In this document: piece after piece, positions 1 through 11,086 of the stretch | How positions within the stretch are numbered: the first letter of the stretch is position 1 | How the letters are laid out: each line of letters begins with the position of its first letter | Source: Acorus gramineus | Taxonomy: Eukaryota; Streptophyta; Magnoliopsida; Acorales; Acoraceae | Length of the DNA: 64,000 bases | NCBI GenBank assembly: GCA_030737835.1 | Contig: CM060857.1 | Location: 15,945,496-16,009,495 of the forward strand | Direction of reading: 5' to 3' | Program-made: the position numbers and the translations under genes | Notes under the pieces: model-generated | The model's input: the letters and a program-made list of their open reading frames with translations, nothing else | What the model was told of the DNA's origin: nothing | Databases searched by the model: none

Positions 1-176
1 AAAAAATATAAAATTCGTTATTAACTACTGAACTATATATGAATATAAACCCATGTTTCTTATGTTGCTTCTGCTATTAATTTGCCAGAGTATTTTTGGA
101 AAGAGAATCCCATAATTAGTAACTTGTTTATTGGAGTACAAAGAGGAACTGACTATATACAGACACACTATATATA

Positions 177-195
177 GACACACACACACACACAC
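177..195. repeat. (CA)n microsatellite
   Basis: Short run of CA dinucleotides just upstream of a decayed retroelement fragment. No coding meaning. Confidence 0.8.
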
Positions 196-299
196 GACAA
201 CCCGTTGGTCCCGTTCTGTACCCTTAACTTGCAGAGATACTCAAATAAAAAATATCTACAAAAGTAAAATTAATTTATTACACATAGAACTCATGATCT

Positions 300-710
300 A
301 TCCCAAAGAAAATATATTTTCTACATTGAGTCCAAATCAACAAGCATTAATTAGAAATCTAATTAATAATGCTTTGGGCCTCTCCTCTAAGGGCGGAAAT
401 TGCTGCCATTCGATTAGCAGTTCAGAAAGCTCGTCAATTGGGACTTGCTCATCTTTGTATATGTTCTGATGCGGAGGTCATCATTCAAATATTAAAATCA
501 GGAAGTCCAGGTCCTCTTCCTATTCAGAGTTTTATTGATCAAATCAGACTTTGTCATAGTGCAGGTCAAGGATCCCATAGCAATTTGTAAAGTATCAAGG
601 GAGGCGGTGAAAGCTCCTGAAGTGTTGGCAAAACATGCTCGAACAACACAATCTAGTGGCTACTCTGAGGGACTTCAGGATAATAGCATTAGAAACTGGA
701 TTAATCCAGT
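300..710 (+). pseudogene. Decayed RNase H-like (RVT_3) domain of a plant non-LTR retroelement
   Basis: Two overlapping frames give pieces of one RNase H-like domain. The first reads AEIAAIRLAVQKARQLG and then LCICSDAEVIIQIL, the usual 'AE...A...A...G......SD...VV..L' pattern of this family. The second, in another frame after about position 535, gives VSREAVKAPEVLAKHA, which matches the usual end of the domain (V-R-x-x-N-x-x-A-D-x-L-A). A frameshift therefore lies between the halves, and no reverse transcriptase is present upstream. Such domains occur at the end of plant LINE polyproteins and in stand-alone RNase H-like genes. The broken frame and the lack of a proper start argue for a dead fragment. 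Family assignment is by pattern only. Confidence 0.6.
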
Positions 711-1186
711 TATATCATCAGTGTATACTTGTATAGATCAGGCTAATTCACAGGACTCATGTATTTTGGGCTATACTATATAGTTCCCTTTTTTGTTTGT
801 TTATAAGATTTTGCCCAGGGGGCTTTCTACCCAAAAAACAAAGAAAAAAAAGGCCTTATTTTATATGGCACAACCAGATAACAACACTGTAAATAATATT
901 TCTAAGCCTTTTATATCTGCAATAAATAAATAAATAAAGAAAAATATAGTAGGCATGATTCTTTACAAAAGAATATTGTCAATTTTTGACACCATTGATT
1001 AGGTAAGCAAATAAAGGTTTACCAAAAATATTGGATAGAAAACACAAGCTTTTTCTTCTTCTTTTTTTTTTGAATTTTTAAAAATTGGTGCTCTAAGGTT
1101 TGATCACTTGACCTCCTTTACGGATGGAGGAGTTCTTATAGACTTTCCAAAGTTCGGTTCACGACAAACATACATATTAAACAACA
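711..1186. other. AT-rich non-coding stretch
   Basis: Contains an (AATA)n-like A-rich run near 925-940 that could be a retroelement tail. I see no gene, splice structure or recognisable repeat ends here. Confidence 0.4.
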
Positions 1187-1871
1187 TATTGTCATGCGAG
1201 TGGAAAAGGAGAGAAAAAAAAAACTTACATGAACAATGGACGTATGTACGTTTTGGAATTTTAAGAAGTTGATTGTATGTCTTTTTAGAGGTCTTTGTGA
1301 TCCTCATAATATAGTTTGTGATGGGTTAGAACAACCATAAAAATCTGAATTAGATTGAATGGGGGTTCAAATTAAATATTTTTAAAACAATCCTTTTATG
1401 TTCCTTTCCTTGGAGCAATACGACCCTCAATGTTACCAATTTCTAATCAATAAATCAATCGTCCTTACAAATTTGGTAAGTCGATGGCCAATAATATGAA
1501 TGCTTTAACCATATATTATGATCTTGATTTTATAAAAATTATATTTTATAATTAAATATATCACCATTATTGTTTAAAATTTGGAACAAATCTTAAATAC
1601 CTTCATATTGGGTCTATTAAATTTCGGAGAAGCCAATTAATACTTTGATTTTTCTTAGATTTATGTCTTCCAAACAAGTATATACCAATAGTAGTATTAT
1701 ATTTTTAACCCATCAATATATCATATAATTTTTACCTAATCACAACCAAAACAGGAATGTAAAAAAAAGGAAACCGAGTCTCTCCATTACCCGCTGATTT
1801 TTTTGTGGCTTATTAAATAAACGGTCCAGATTGATTGAGTTCTATTATTAGGAAATCAAGCAAATTAAATT
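1187..1871 (-). pseudogene. Relic of the FLZ gene promoter and first exon
   Basis: On the minus strand this stretch matches, with many substitutions, the region just upstream of the three FLZ genes (compare 6170-6780). It keeps the first-exon segment (KTYNQLL...PKRTYVH), a following GTAAG-like donor, the block with TTTGTGATGGGTTAGAACAA and the more distal promoter. The TATA box is altered (ATATTATGAG instead of TATATAAAG) and neither zinc-finger exon follows. It is more diverged than the three intact copies are from each other, so it is probably an older partial duplication. Similarity stops near 1871, where the sequence changes to the AT-rich start of duplication unit 1. Confidence 0.6.
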
Positions 1872-3870
1872 GGTCGAGTGGACACAGTGCATGTTTGTTA
1901 AAATTTATAAGCTACATATTATAGCTTTTAGTTTAAAACAAATGGTTGTTAAATGTTTGTTTAAACTTATTAGAATTCATTTATAAGTTAAAAACAACTT
2001 TAAAAAGTCAGAATATCTAAGCGGGTCAAATGGTGCATTTCATATTATAACTTATAGATTGTTTCTTTTTAAAAGATTTGTCGGACATTATTGCCCTTAA
2101 CTTTTTTTTATTAATAACCATACTAAAAATTGTAATATTTTGAAAAATTTTGTAGTGAATTTTAACTTTTATTATTTTATATTAATTTTTCATTTAAATA
2201 TTCATAAAACTAATTTTATAAAGAAAAACCACCTATTTTATCAAAAAAAAATTAAATTAAATTTCTACATTTGAAAGGGATATATTTGACAATTAAACAA
2301 CAAAAAATTATTTTACAGCTTATTTTAACAAACATTTACTACTGTTTATTCTTTATTTTTCAACAGTTACAATAAACATGTCTCTTGCTTAAAATCTATA
2401 AACTATAATTTATGAATTAGAGCTACAACAGACATAGGCATATCTCTATTGCAATTTATGACTGGACCAATATTGGAGGCCCACGATTATACAAGATCAA
2501 CTTTTTGTGTGATGAACAAGGTTAGGTCCACGGTCTACCATATTTATTAATTAGAGTATAAAATATAATTTTTTTATAAAAATATGTATTTTATAAAATA
2601 ATTTTCTAATTTTCTTTTTTATAATGCATATGATATCCAATAAACATACAGGCTCTCTAAGTCCTTCGTAGTGCTCGCTTTAATCTAACCTAGCATATTC
2701 AAAGTAAAAATAATTTTCATAGAATTTAATATAAATTCAATTCATTGGAATAATTCTTTATGAAGTTATGTAATTCATGACAAGTATATGATTTCAAAAT
2801 GTACTGGGTGAAAAAAAAAAAAAAAACACCCGACGAGCATGGCCTTTTAAAAAAATTTCATATTAAAACATGTTGGAGCGGGCGGGATTGAAATGCAATA
2901 GACTGAAATAACTTGTTTTTCATGTTAATGATGATTTTACATGCAACCTGAGTATGTTCTTAAGTGCTTTATTTGTTTTAATTTTTATTTTTTGTAAAAT
3001 GTGTATTTTTCCATATAACATATCATATATGTTTCATTTTATATAATATAGATTAATTAGTTGACTAGCAGTACTTCACTACTTCTCCTCTTCACGAAGA
3101 AGGTCAGGTTATTAAACCCGGGGCCAAAGGAACACCAATTATCTTATTTTCTCTGGGTAACAAACAAGCTAAGGATAGTTCTTCATCGTAGTCACTAAAA
3201 GGAAGAAAAAAAGAGGGAGGTGATTATGTGAAGATGCTCTATCAAACTTCATTAAAAAATTTCAATCAATAATACAATGCACAACCAGACAAAATCTGAG
3301 TTCAGTGAGAGTTTAAACAAACAAAATCTCTAACCAAGATGCTACAACGGTTGAATCCATGCCAGAAACATTTAATTCACTAAGAAAAATTTTTTTTTAA
3401 CAAGAGTTGAAGCTCTTGCCCATTAGGTCAACTAGGCTTACTATCAATCAATTTAATGACTCCACAACACACCTGGATTTTATTTAGTGGGAGTGAATAA
3501 TTTAATGTTGTGTTAAATACTGATTCTCTACTTAAATTTAAAACTTCCAACAATTTTCTAACGGGGTGGGGTTCTGGTATGAGTTTCAAAAGGTCGTTTT
3601 GTGAAGCACATTGATGTTTAAAGGTAATTGATTGTATTAAAAACTTTGACCAATGTCTAATGATAGACTAATTATGTTGTTGAAAGGCAAATCTCTCAAA
3701 AGTATATTGAACTGAGTCAAGATGAGAAGGTGAAACATAATTGACTTTGCACTCAATATCAAGGATCACGTAATATGTGATTCTACGCATATTATGTTTA
3801 TAATTTCAAATGCGCTTTCATCCACAGCTTATACTTCTAATGAAACACGAACACAAAATAAATCAAATTC
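1872..3870. other. AT-rich intergenic DNA at the start of unit 1
   Basis: No gene seen. The segment at about 1890-2430 has weakly complementary ends (TGTTTGTTAAAATTTATAAGC on the left, a roughly complementary TGTTGTAGCTC...ATAAATT on the right) and could be an old MITE, but the match is too poor to call. The rest is shared with unit 2 (11,090-13,010), and the last ~270 bases also recur at 26,180-26,448 and 50,846-51,113. Confidence 0.5.
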
Positions 3871-3873
3871 AAA

Positions 3874-4365
3874 TCAAAGCCACCACAAATCATAAAGTAT
3901 CAAACAATCCCACAATTCCCCACACCCCATAACATCCCCCTCTCGACGGGCCGGCCCGCCGTGGCCTTCAACCCGCCCGAATCGGCCGGTCCGAACCGAC
4001 AGTGAGCTAGAATCCAAAGCGACCCCAACAATGCGGGCCCGTCGCGTGGCCCGCACGGGTCGACCGCGGGCGAAACGACGGCCCGGTTCAGCTCGGTCGA
4101 CACGTTGTTCTTTGTCGGGCCGGGCCTGGTCTGGTGGTAGAGGCTCGAGTGGTTGATGTCGGGCACGCTCACCGTTTCGGGCTGGCCCGCGCAGGATCTT
4201 TGCTTCGTGCGGGTAGATTGCGAGGAAGACGGCTTCGAAGCCCGCGTTGGGGGAGGAGGCGCGGGCGAGGTAGGCGGCGGAGAGGACGGAGAGGGAGGTT
4301 AGGAGGGTTTGGGTAAGGGTGGGTGGTGGGTTGGATTGGTTGGTGGGGTTAGTTTCATCTGACAT
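3874..4365 (-). pseudogene. GC-rich ORF of unknown function, copy 1 (probably frameshifted)
   Basis: The ORF is 163 codons in a GC-rich island inside very AT-rich DNA. It starts MSDETNPTNQSNPPPTLTQ and continues with a hydrophobic/amphipathic stretch (SLSVLSAAYLARASSPNAGF) and AIYPHEAK. After that the natural-looking continuation (AGQPETVSVPDINHSSLYHQ, then TRPGPTKNN...) is in the next frame. Removing one base in the run after AAGATC would join the two. The same extra base is present in copy 2, so the shift predates duplication. The rest of the 163-codon frame is Arg/Ala/Gly-rich, as expected from chance reading of GC-rich DNA. I do not recognise the family. Alternatives are an intact short protein in the first frame, or a regulatory CpG-rich island. 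Confidence 0.4.
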
Positions 4366-4960
4366 GGTGGTGGTGGTGGTGGTGGGGATAGAGCGTTCGT
4401 TCAGGTAGTGGGTGGCGTTGACCGTTCTTTTTTTTTTTTTTAGTTTTTTTTTTTTTTTTTTTGGTTTGCGGTTCCCCTGTATAAGGAAGAAAAATATATT
4501 AGTTTATTAAAAAAAACAGATATTATGAATTAAATATTATCGTTTATATAGAATGTGATTTTTTTTCCTAATGAAGTAAAAATCTTTCAACAGTGAGTGC
4601 TTCAATTTAAAAAAAAAAACAGATACACCGTAACATTAAACAAGAAAAAGTTTAATCAATTATTATGTATCTTTGTTAAAATTGTGATAGTAGATATTAC
4701 TATTATAATTATTTTAATACTAAGAACAAATTAATCGTGATTAATATGAAAAATTATAGTAATAAAATTAAATTTGAGACCTAACTACAATATTATTGCA
4801 TAAATACAAAAGTTAAATTATGTTCAAATTTTATTGTGTGGTCACCGAAACTAAAAAAGCAAACATGGGAACTAAGAAACTTTATTATATTGATCATCAT
4901 ATATAGACAACCAATTAATCTAAATTATCTAACAAAGAAAATTCACTCACTATTTAAACC

Positions 4961-4961
<1 letters not shown>

Positions 4962-5028
<67 letters not shown>

Positions 5029-5050
5029 GAGAGAGAGAGGGGGGGGGGGG
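4962..5050. repeat. (GT)n(GA)n(G)n microsatellite
   Basis: Compound simple repeat immediately downstream of the FLZ stop codon, so probably in or near its 3' UTR. Its length differs in each copy (14,091-14,153 and 32,178-32,204). Confidence 0.9.
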
Positions 5051-5073
5051 TGCCGAGCATCAAACCTTTTATT

Positions 5074-6050
5074 TTATTCTAGAATCTTTGCCAGAAAAGG
5101 ATCATCAATTTTCACGAATGTCAATCTACACTCTTTTGTACAAAATGCCATGTCTCTGCATTCACAAATTAAAAGTCGGTACATGAGTGGAAACATATAT
5201 GACCTTCACACATTAAACAGTATAGCATGTTTTAAGTCTCACTTCTAATAGTCGTGATTTTTGTAAAAAAAAATGTGTATATTTGTTAGATGGCATGTAT
5301 AATTTCATTATGGTTTGAAAACATATTTGTGTTTGAAAACATATTTAAGTCATTATGATTTTTCATAAATCATCATATTCAAAATGTTTCATTTGATCCA
5401 AATTTTTTAATAAAATTTATGTAAAAAATATTTTTTAGTCAACAAAAGAATTTTGTAGAAACTAACAAAAACATATATTTTGAAAAACTAATTTTAAAAA
5501 GTTTTTTAAGTGATACTATTTTTTAATCAATTATATTGTTATTTTAACATCACGTGACTTACAAAAACTCTTTCAATGAAATTGTCATAACTCATAAGTT
5601 ATATACATATTTCCGAATAAACACATGCACTCACAATTTTATCAATTTTGTATCATATAATTGGCATGAAATGAATGACCTTAACATGGGACATGCATCT
5701 TTAACACATAAGATCTCACCACTTCTTACATGGTTAATAACTCAAAATTTTAATTAATAAAAACATTATAAGACATGAAGAGTTCTCTAATTAAATGATA
5801 GTAATCAAACAATGGACAAGAAAGAAAATAACCTGTACATGTAGATATTCTTCCTCCAGGATATAGGACATATTTTCACCCCACAACCACCACAAGCTTG
5901 AATGAAATGTGGTTCCAGGTATGTTTTCTTTCCATTTTCTGCCGTTGCCACCACTGCAGCTGCCGCTGCCGCCGCAGTTGCATTTGATCCTCCTCTCCCC
6001 ACCGGAGTTCCTCGCAATCCCTCTTCTGTTGGGGCCTTCCTCTTCGACAT
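5074..6050 (-). CDS. FLZ-type (FCS-like) zinc-finger protein, copy 1
   Basis: Spliced CDS: 6050-5833 joined to 5155-5074 (218 + 82 nt = 99 residues plus stop). The protein begins MSKRKAPTEEGLRGTPVGRG, has an Ala run, then HFIQACGGCGVKICP and KNIYMYR. The intron cuts the Arg codon (CAG|GTTATT ... TGCAG|A), and exon 3 continues R-DMAFCTKECRLTF to a TAA. CxxC, IYMYR and FCxxEC are the hallmarks of the plant FLZ domain (DUF581), whose genes commonly have an intron at this position. FLZ proteins act as adaptors that bind SnRK1 kinase in stress and sugar signalling. The first Cys pair and the second FCTKEC pair are intact. An upstream exon (end 6185) followed by GTAAG, with an acceptor at 6057, forms a 5'-UTR intron. 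The ATG at 6247 is too close to the TATA box to be the likely start, though it would read in frame through that splice. The exon structure is my inference, but it holds in all three copies. Confidence 0.8.
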
Positions 6051-6256
6051 TTGTAACTGTAACCTAACATTATATTGTTACATCTCTTAAAACACTCTCC
6101 AACTATTTGAAAAAAAAGAAAAACAGAAATAAAAAACCATAAATCTAATTCTGCTTGTGGAAAAACAGAAAAAAAAAAACTTACATGAACAGTGGACGTA
6201 TGTTTTGGAAATCTAAGAAGTTGATTGTATGTCTCTTTGGAGGTCATTGTGGTCCT

Positions 6257-6265
6257 CTTTATATA
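6257..6265 (-). promoter_or_regulatory. TATA box of FLZ copy 1
   Basis: The minus strand reads TATATAAAG here. Transcription would be expected to start about 30 bases further, inside the short 5' exon that ends at 6185 with a GTAAG donor. The same box is at 15,349-15,357 (copy 2) and 33,448-33,456 (copy 3). Confidence 0.6.
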
Positions 6266-6269
6266 GTTT

Positions 6270-8040
6270 GTGATGGGTTAGAACAACCATAAAAATCAGA
6301 ATTAGATTTAATCGGGGTTCAAATTAAGTATTTCCATTTGTTAGAACATTCCTTTTATGTACCTTCCTATTTAAATTTTGGAGCAATCCGACCCTCAATG
6401 TTACCAATTTCTAACAATTGTCCTTACAAACTTGGTAAGTCAATTGCCATTAATATCGATGCTTTAACCATATATGATCTTGATTTTATTAAAAATTATA
6501 TTTTATAATCAAATATATCACCATTATTGTTTAAAATTTGGAACAAATTTTTGATGCCTCCATATTTGGCATATTAAGTTTTAGAGAAGCCAATTAATAC
6601 TTTGATTTTTGTTAGATTTAATTTAATACCTAATCACAACCAAAACAGGAATGTTAAAAAAGGAAACCGGGTCTCTCCATTAACTGCTGTTTTGTTTTGT
6701 GAGCATATTAAATGAACGGTCTAGATTGATTGAGTTCAACTATTGAGAAATCAAGTTAATTAAATGGTAGGGGTACAACTTGGACAGGTTGAACTCAACC
6801 CAACCCAATTTTTTTTACATGATTGGGCTAAGATATTTGACCATCGGATTCAACCCGATCCGAACCCGAGTCAATCCGACCAATTTGAGTTGGATTCAGG
6901 TTGATTGAGTCGGAGTTGAACTCAAATTTATTGATTATTTCTTACCGTTTGATTGATGTATCCTTATTTTAATGGTAGACTCCTTATTTTAATGGTAGAA
7001 TCAATGTGAAAGCAATAAGATGATGCATTTACAACATAACTATCAAATACAATCCATTAATTTTGTAAGATGAAATCTAAACAATTGAGTGTTCAACAGT
7101 CATCTAATATTTTTTCCATTGTTGTATGATCTCTATATATAAGAATTAATGTGACTAAATTTTCTAAGATGCTGGTCAAATGGATGCATTGATTTTTCCA
7201 TCTTGTTCTGACTCTATTAAGATACTACACCAGGGACAAATATATATACACACACATATATATAATATATTAATGCGCATGAAGCATGTAATTTCCACAA
7301 ACCTGGTCCCGAATGAAGTGCAAGTGATTTTTGTTTTTTTGTTGAGATAATTGTGTTCATATTCATTTCAACTAATAAATCAAAATAGAACACACAAGTG
7401 GTTTCATTAAAAGATATTGGTTTTGGCATTTCCACAATTCTGGTCCCGCATGCAATAGATGTCTCAATCTGGTGTTATGAATTATTTGAAGGAAATTAAT
7501 GAAGTAAGTCAAGTAACAAAAATATGGACCCACAAAATGTTTGCCAAGATTGACCAAGAACAATCTGCGCAACCTTTCCATTTCAGTTCCATAACACTCA
7601 CTTTCGAAAAGGTGGAAATAAACAAGTCATTGTGATGCAAAAATTATTTTTTTATTTTTTTTATTTTGGAGGGGGTGTTGGTTAATGGATTGTAGTCTGT
7701 AGAACCCTGGGGTTGATATTAATAGGAACTTTCACAATGGAAATTTAACTATGAGCAATGCTTAAGATACGGAAAATCAAGCCATGTGAATACATGGTTG
7801 CATCACATATATTTTAACGTTTTTTTTTTAGAAAATATGTTTCTATGTTTTTTTAACCAAAGTTGGTAATATCTAAATTTTATTAAAATTAAAGGTTTTT
7901 TACTTTTAAGTTCCATGAGCTATACAATGATCGATCCCTCCATTTTTTATACTAAAGATTAAGTCCACAGTTTGTTTTTTTTTTTTTTTATATCTAATTC
8001 TCCCCTGTTCTCCCACCCAAACAGCTTAGTAGTTAACTGT
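6270..8040. other. Intergenic DNA between the divergent FLZ and peptide genes
   Basis: About 1.8 kb between the FLZ promoter (minus) and the peptide-gene promoter (plus). It includes a low-complexity block rich in AACCC/GGTT and CCGA (6780-6930) and a segment with conserved 69-72-codon minus ORFs (7217-7581) that recur in every unit. Those ORFs show no protein features beyond the conservation expected of recent duplicates. No gene called. Confidence 0.5.
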
Positions 8041-8186
8041 AGTCAAATAATGATACCCTCTTGACGACCAGTATTCAAAATAAGTGGCTCGCCACGGACC
8101 ACATTAACAAAATAAAGTCCTCACAAAACGCCACGGGTGAAGCAATCAAGAATTTAAAGTACAAACTCACAAATACATATAAATAA
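8041..8186 (+). promoter_or_regulatory. Proximal promoter of peptide gene A (W-box-like sites and TATA box)
   Basis: Contains AGTCAA (reverse of the W-box TTGACT) at 8041-8046, TTGACG at 8061-8065 and a TATA box (CATATAAATAAAT, about 8176-8188) some 45 bases before the ATG. The block is nearly identical in front of copies B, C and F. In copy E most of it, including the AGTCAA site, is deleted. W-boxes are the binding sites of WRKY factors. Regulation by them here is inference. Confidence 0.45.
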
Positions 8187-8226
8187 ATATGAAGCCCTCA
8201 AATGCATTGTCAAGGATAATGCAAAA

Positions 8227-10038
8227 ATGTGCTCCAGGGCTTTTGTTCTCTCAGTAATTTTGGTTGCTTCGTTTCTCACATTTTCGGAGGTGGCCCAAGC
8301 CATACAAATCCCTCGGAAGTTGAATTTGGAAAGTGAGCATTAGATCTCTCCTTTTCTTTTACATTTCTTCTTCTTTGATTAAACATCTTGCCAAGAATCT
8401 GATTAATCATATATAAATCTTCCAGAGTTTCAATTTTTCAAAAGCTTTTTTTTTTGTGGGATACTTTGAAAGAAGGTTTGTAAAATTGATTTTCAAAATA
8501 AAACTGGTTTCTTCAAATCTATATAGCCACCTAAAAAACACAATTATGCATTGTATTTTTGAAGTATTTATGGGTAGATTTTCAAGTTACGGTGGCGTTT
8601 GCAAGAATCAAATCCCCAAACTCAATTTCCAAACACATAAAATGGTGCTGCTTTGTAATTAAGAAGACATAAAAACAATTTTAAATATGGAAAATGTTAA
8701 CATCATCTAATAAAATATATATTTTAAATATATAAAACAAATGAAAAAATAAAAGTTATTTTTTAAAAATGAAACAAAGACATGTTCTTCAAAAAAAACT
8801 ATTTTAAAGAATTTTAAGTGAAAAGTTCTTTTTAAAGACGTTTTCAAACTTTACTTAAGTATATAAGTACTAGGTAATAAAGTTTGCACCGCCATAAAGA
8901 TTTGAGTTATTAAAATGTGATTTGGTTAAGATTATAGTTGAGATTCATTTGAATGTGCCGGTGATGCATTGATATCTTTATGTTTCGAACTCAAATTTCA
9001 AAAGGCATTGTTTCGTTAGTTTTTTTTGCTCGATATTTTAGTTTGAAAATTAAAAGTAAATGTTAAAAATGTGTTTGAATCCGCATTTAGGAATCTTTCG
9101 TTTTTGAATCATAAAATATGCTCAAAAGCAATCCAAATGGGTTAAATTAGAAAGTAAACATAAATGATCCATTCCTTGCTACTTATATCTCACATAAGAG
9201 TCAGATTTGGATCCTCTACTTGTTTTGTGTTTTGATCAATCAGACAATCATAAATTCATCAAATAAAATGAATTCATTTATTCATTCATGATTTGATATA
9301 TTTATAATAGTTTGATTTTAATTGTAATGATGTGACAATCTCACAATAAAAGTCAAATAAGATACAAATAGAAAAAAACAAGCAGATGATCCAAATAAGA
9401 GCCTTCCACAGACCATGGCTATCCATGGGCATAGGCGACCATAAGGCCCCAAAACACAGAGGGCCTCAAGATTTCAGGAAAAAAAAGTTTTATTTTTATT
9501 TGTTGGGATATTTTTTTAATTAATTTGTTTTATTTTTAAAAACTTATTCACATATTTATATTTTGTCTTTTAATTTTGTTTTGTTCCAATTTTATTGGGA
9601 GTTGATACTATTTATTCTTTGATTTACAAAGAATAAAAATTTATTAGATCATATATAATTTTCATATTTTTATTCATTTATTATGTTTTGCTTGTTTTTA
9701 TTTTACGTTTTTAAAACAGTGTGTTATTTTTATGATTTAATTTATCTGTTTCTTTCTTTCTACTTATTTTATAGGAACACATTTTGTTAAGGTGAGTTGT
9801 GTAAAACAATTAAATTCAAATTTCAATAATTATTCAAATTTTTGTGACACTAATCATAAAAAATTTTTTTGTATAAATAGGGCCTCATTTTCCAAGTTCG
9901 CCTAAGGATCCTCCTCTCCAGACTAGTTTCCCACGCGGCCCAGGCCGAGGCCGAGGCACAGCCCCATGCCCATCATGTTGCTGTCAAAACGATTGCCCAG
10001 GAGGATGCTGTCAAAACGGGCAGTGTTGTTGTCCTTGA
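8227..10038 (+). CDS. Small secreted Cys-rich peptide, gene A (CCC-type C terminus)
   Basis: Spliced CDS: 8227-8332 joined to 9881-10038 (87 residues). Exon 1 gives a signal peptide, MCSRAFVLSVILVASFLTF then SEVAQA, with an AQA cleavage site, followed by IQIPRKLNLE. The donor is A|GTGAGC and the acceptor GTATAAATAG|GG, in phase 1. Exon 2 gives a Pro/Ser/Gly-rich linker (PHFPSSPKDPPLQTSFPRGP, then GRGRGTAP) and a Cys cluster, CPSCCCQNDCPGGCCQNGQ then CCCP, ending at TGA. There are ten Cys in 23 residues. The PH after the splice point also occurs at the same place in the diverged gene I, which supports this acceptor. Reading on past the TGA, the old tail (GCSHGLDFPVEDKVEP) is still present, now untranslated. 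I do not recognise the family. The protein is probably exported, but its activity is unknown. An out-of-frame ATG lies 8 nt upstream of the chosen start. Confidence 0.7.
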
Positions 10039-10039
10039 A

Positions 10040-10457
10040 TCACTCCAGGATGCTCGCATGGTCTCGATTTTCCAGTGGAAGACAAGGTCGAGCCTTGAAT
10101 CACTTTATCATGCTGGATGTGAAGTTTAAGTTGTATTAGTATATTAAGCTACCTTGAGGAGTTTGTTCTACAAAATAAATAAATAAAAGTGTCATTAGGT
10201 GATCACTTTAAACTTGGGAGTGTGACAATTTTATTTGAGCCAGCAGAGGTACTTAATGTCTAGTAATGGTTCGGAATTCTAATGGTCCTGGCCAAATTTC
10301 CAGGATTTTATGACTATCCATTAGCATTGATACTTACTCAATCTGTTATGTATCCCCATACTCAATTCAGTAACGCATTTATTACTGTTTTTTTATAAAG
10401 TAGTATATATTTCATTTTTTTAGTATATAAAAAATTATAAAAATTTTATTTTTTAAA

Positions 10458-10519
<62 letters not shown>

Positions 10520-11086
10520 CACATTTCATAATAATTATTGAGTGAGTATATGATTTTAGACAAAATCAAAACGGTTGGGATACATCGAGGATGCACGTGA
10601 GGTTAATGTATAATTTTTTTTTTATTGATAGAGATAAGAAAGATGATACATTCAGTCTCACGCGCAGCCCCATCCGCAATTCTCACTGTTTACTATTTAA
10701 AAAAGTTATATATTTCATGTATAATCCGCAGTCCTTAGTGTTTATGATTTTTAAAAAAATTATACAATCATCCATTGAATTACATACTATGAAATAAAGT
10801 AAATACTTAGATACAATCCCATATTTTTTTAGTTTCTTTGAAAAATAAAATAAACTTTCATGTACTATGATAAAATTTATATACTACAATAACGTAATAA
10901 TATGTACTATATCATTATAGTGCATAAAAGACGGAGTTATAAATATCAGCGATTCAGTAACCGCTATCTAAGCCCATTTGTATCGAAATTGAAATGGGGT
11001 CATCCATTTGGGATGGGTTTCCCCAATTTCAATAAAAACTGGTCAGTTTGAAAGAAAAAAAAATCATTCCAAAGCTTACAAGGGAT
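10040..11086. other. 3' flank of peptide gene A
   Basis: Shared 3' region of all peptide genes. It holds AATAAATAAATAAA polyadenylation-like runs near 10,172, the conserved GAGCCAGCAGAGGT block, then AT-rich DNA. No gene seen. Confidence 0.5.
10461..10517. repeat. (TA)n microsatellite
   Basis: Pure TA run, much shorter in the equivalent position of other units (for example 19,870-19,888). Confidence 0.9.

Noticed and set aside
1890..2430. Possible MITE with imperfect terminal inverted repeats
   Set aside because: The ends match too poorly and no target duplication could be seen.
7217..7581. Minus-strand ORFs of 69-72 codons repeated in five units (also 16,829, 20,788, 37,864, 44,567)
   Set aside because: They are conserved only because the surrounding DNA is recently duplicated. 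They overlap each other, have no protein motif and break in copy 2.
8456..8662. Plus ORF of 68 codons (GYFERRFVKLIFK...) repeated in several units
   Set aside because: It lies inside the intron of the peptide gene and starts without a real ATG in most copies. It is intron sequence.
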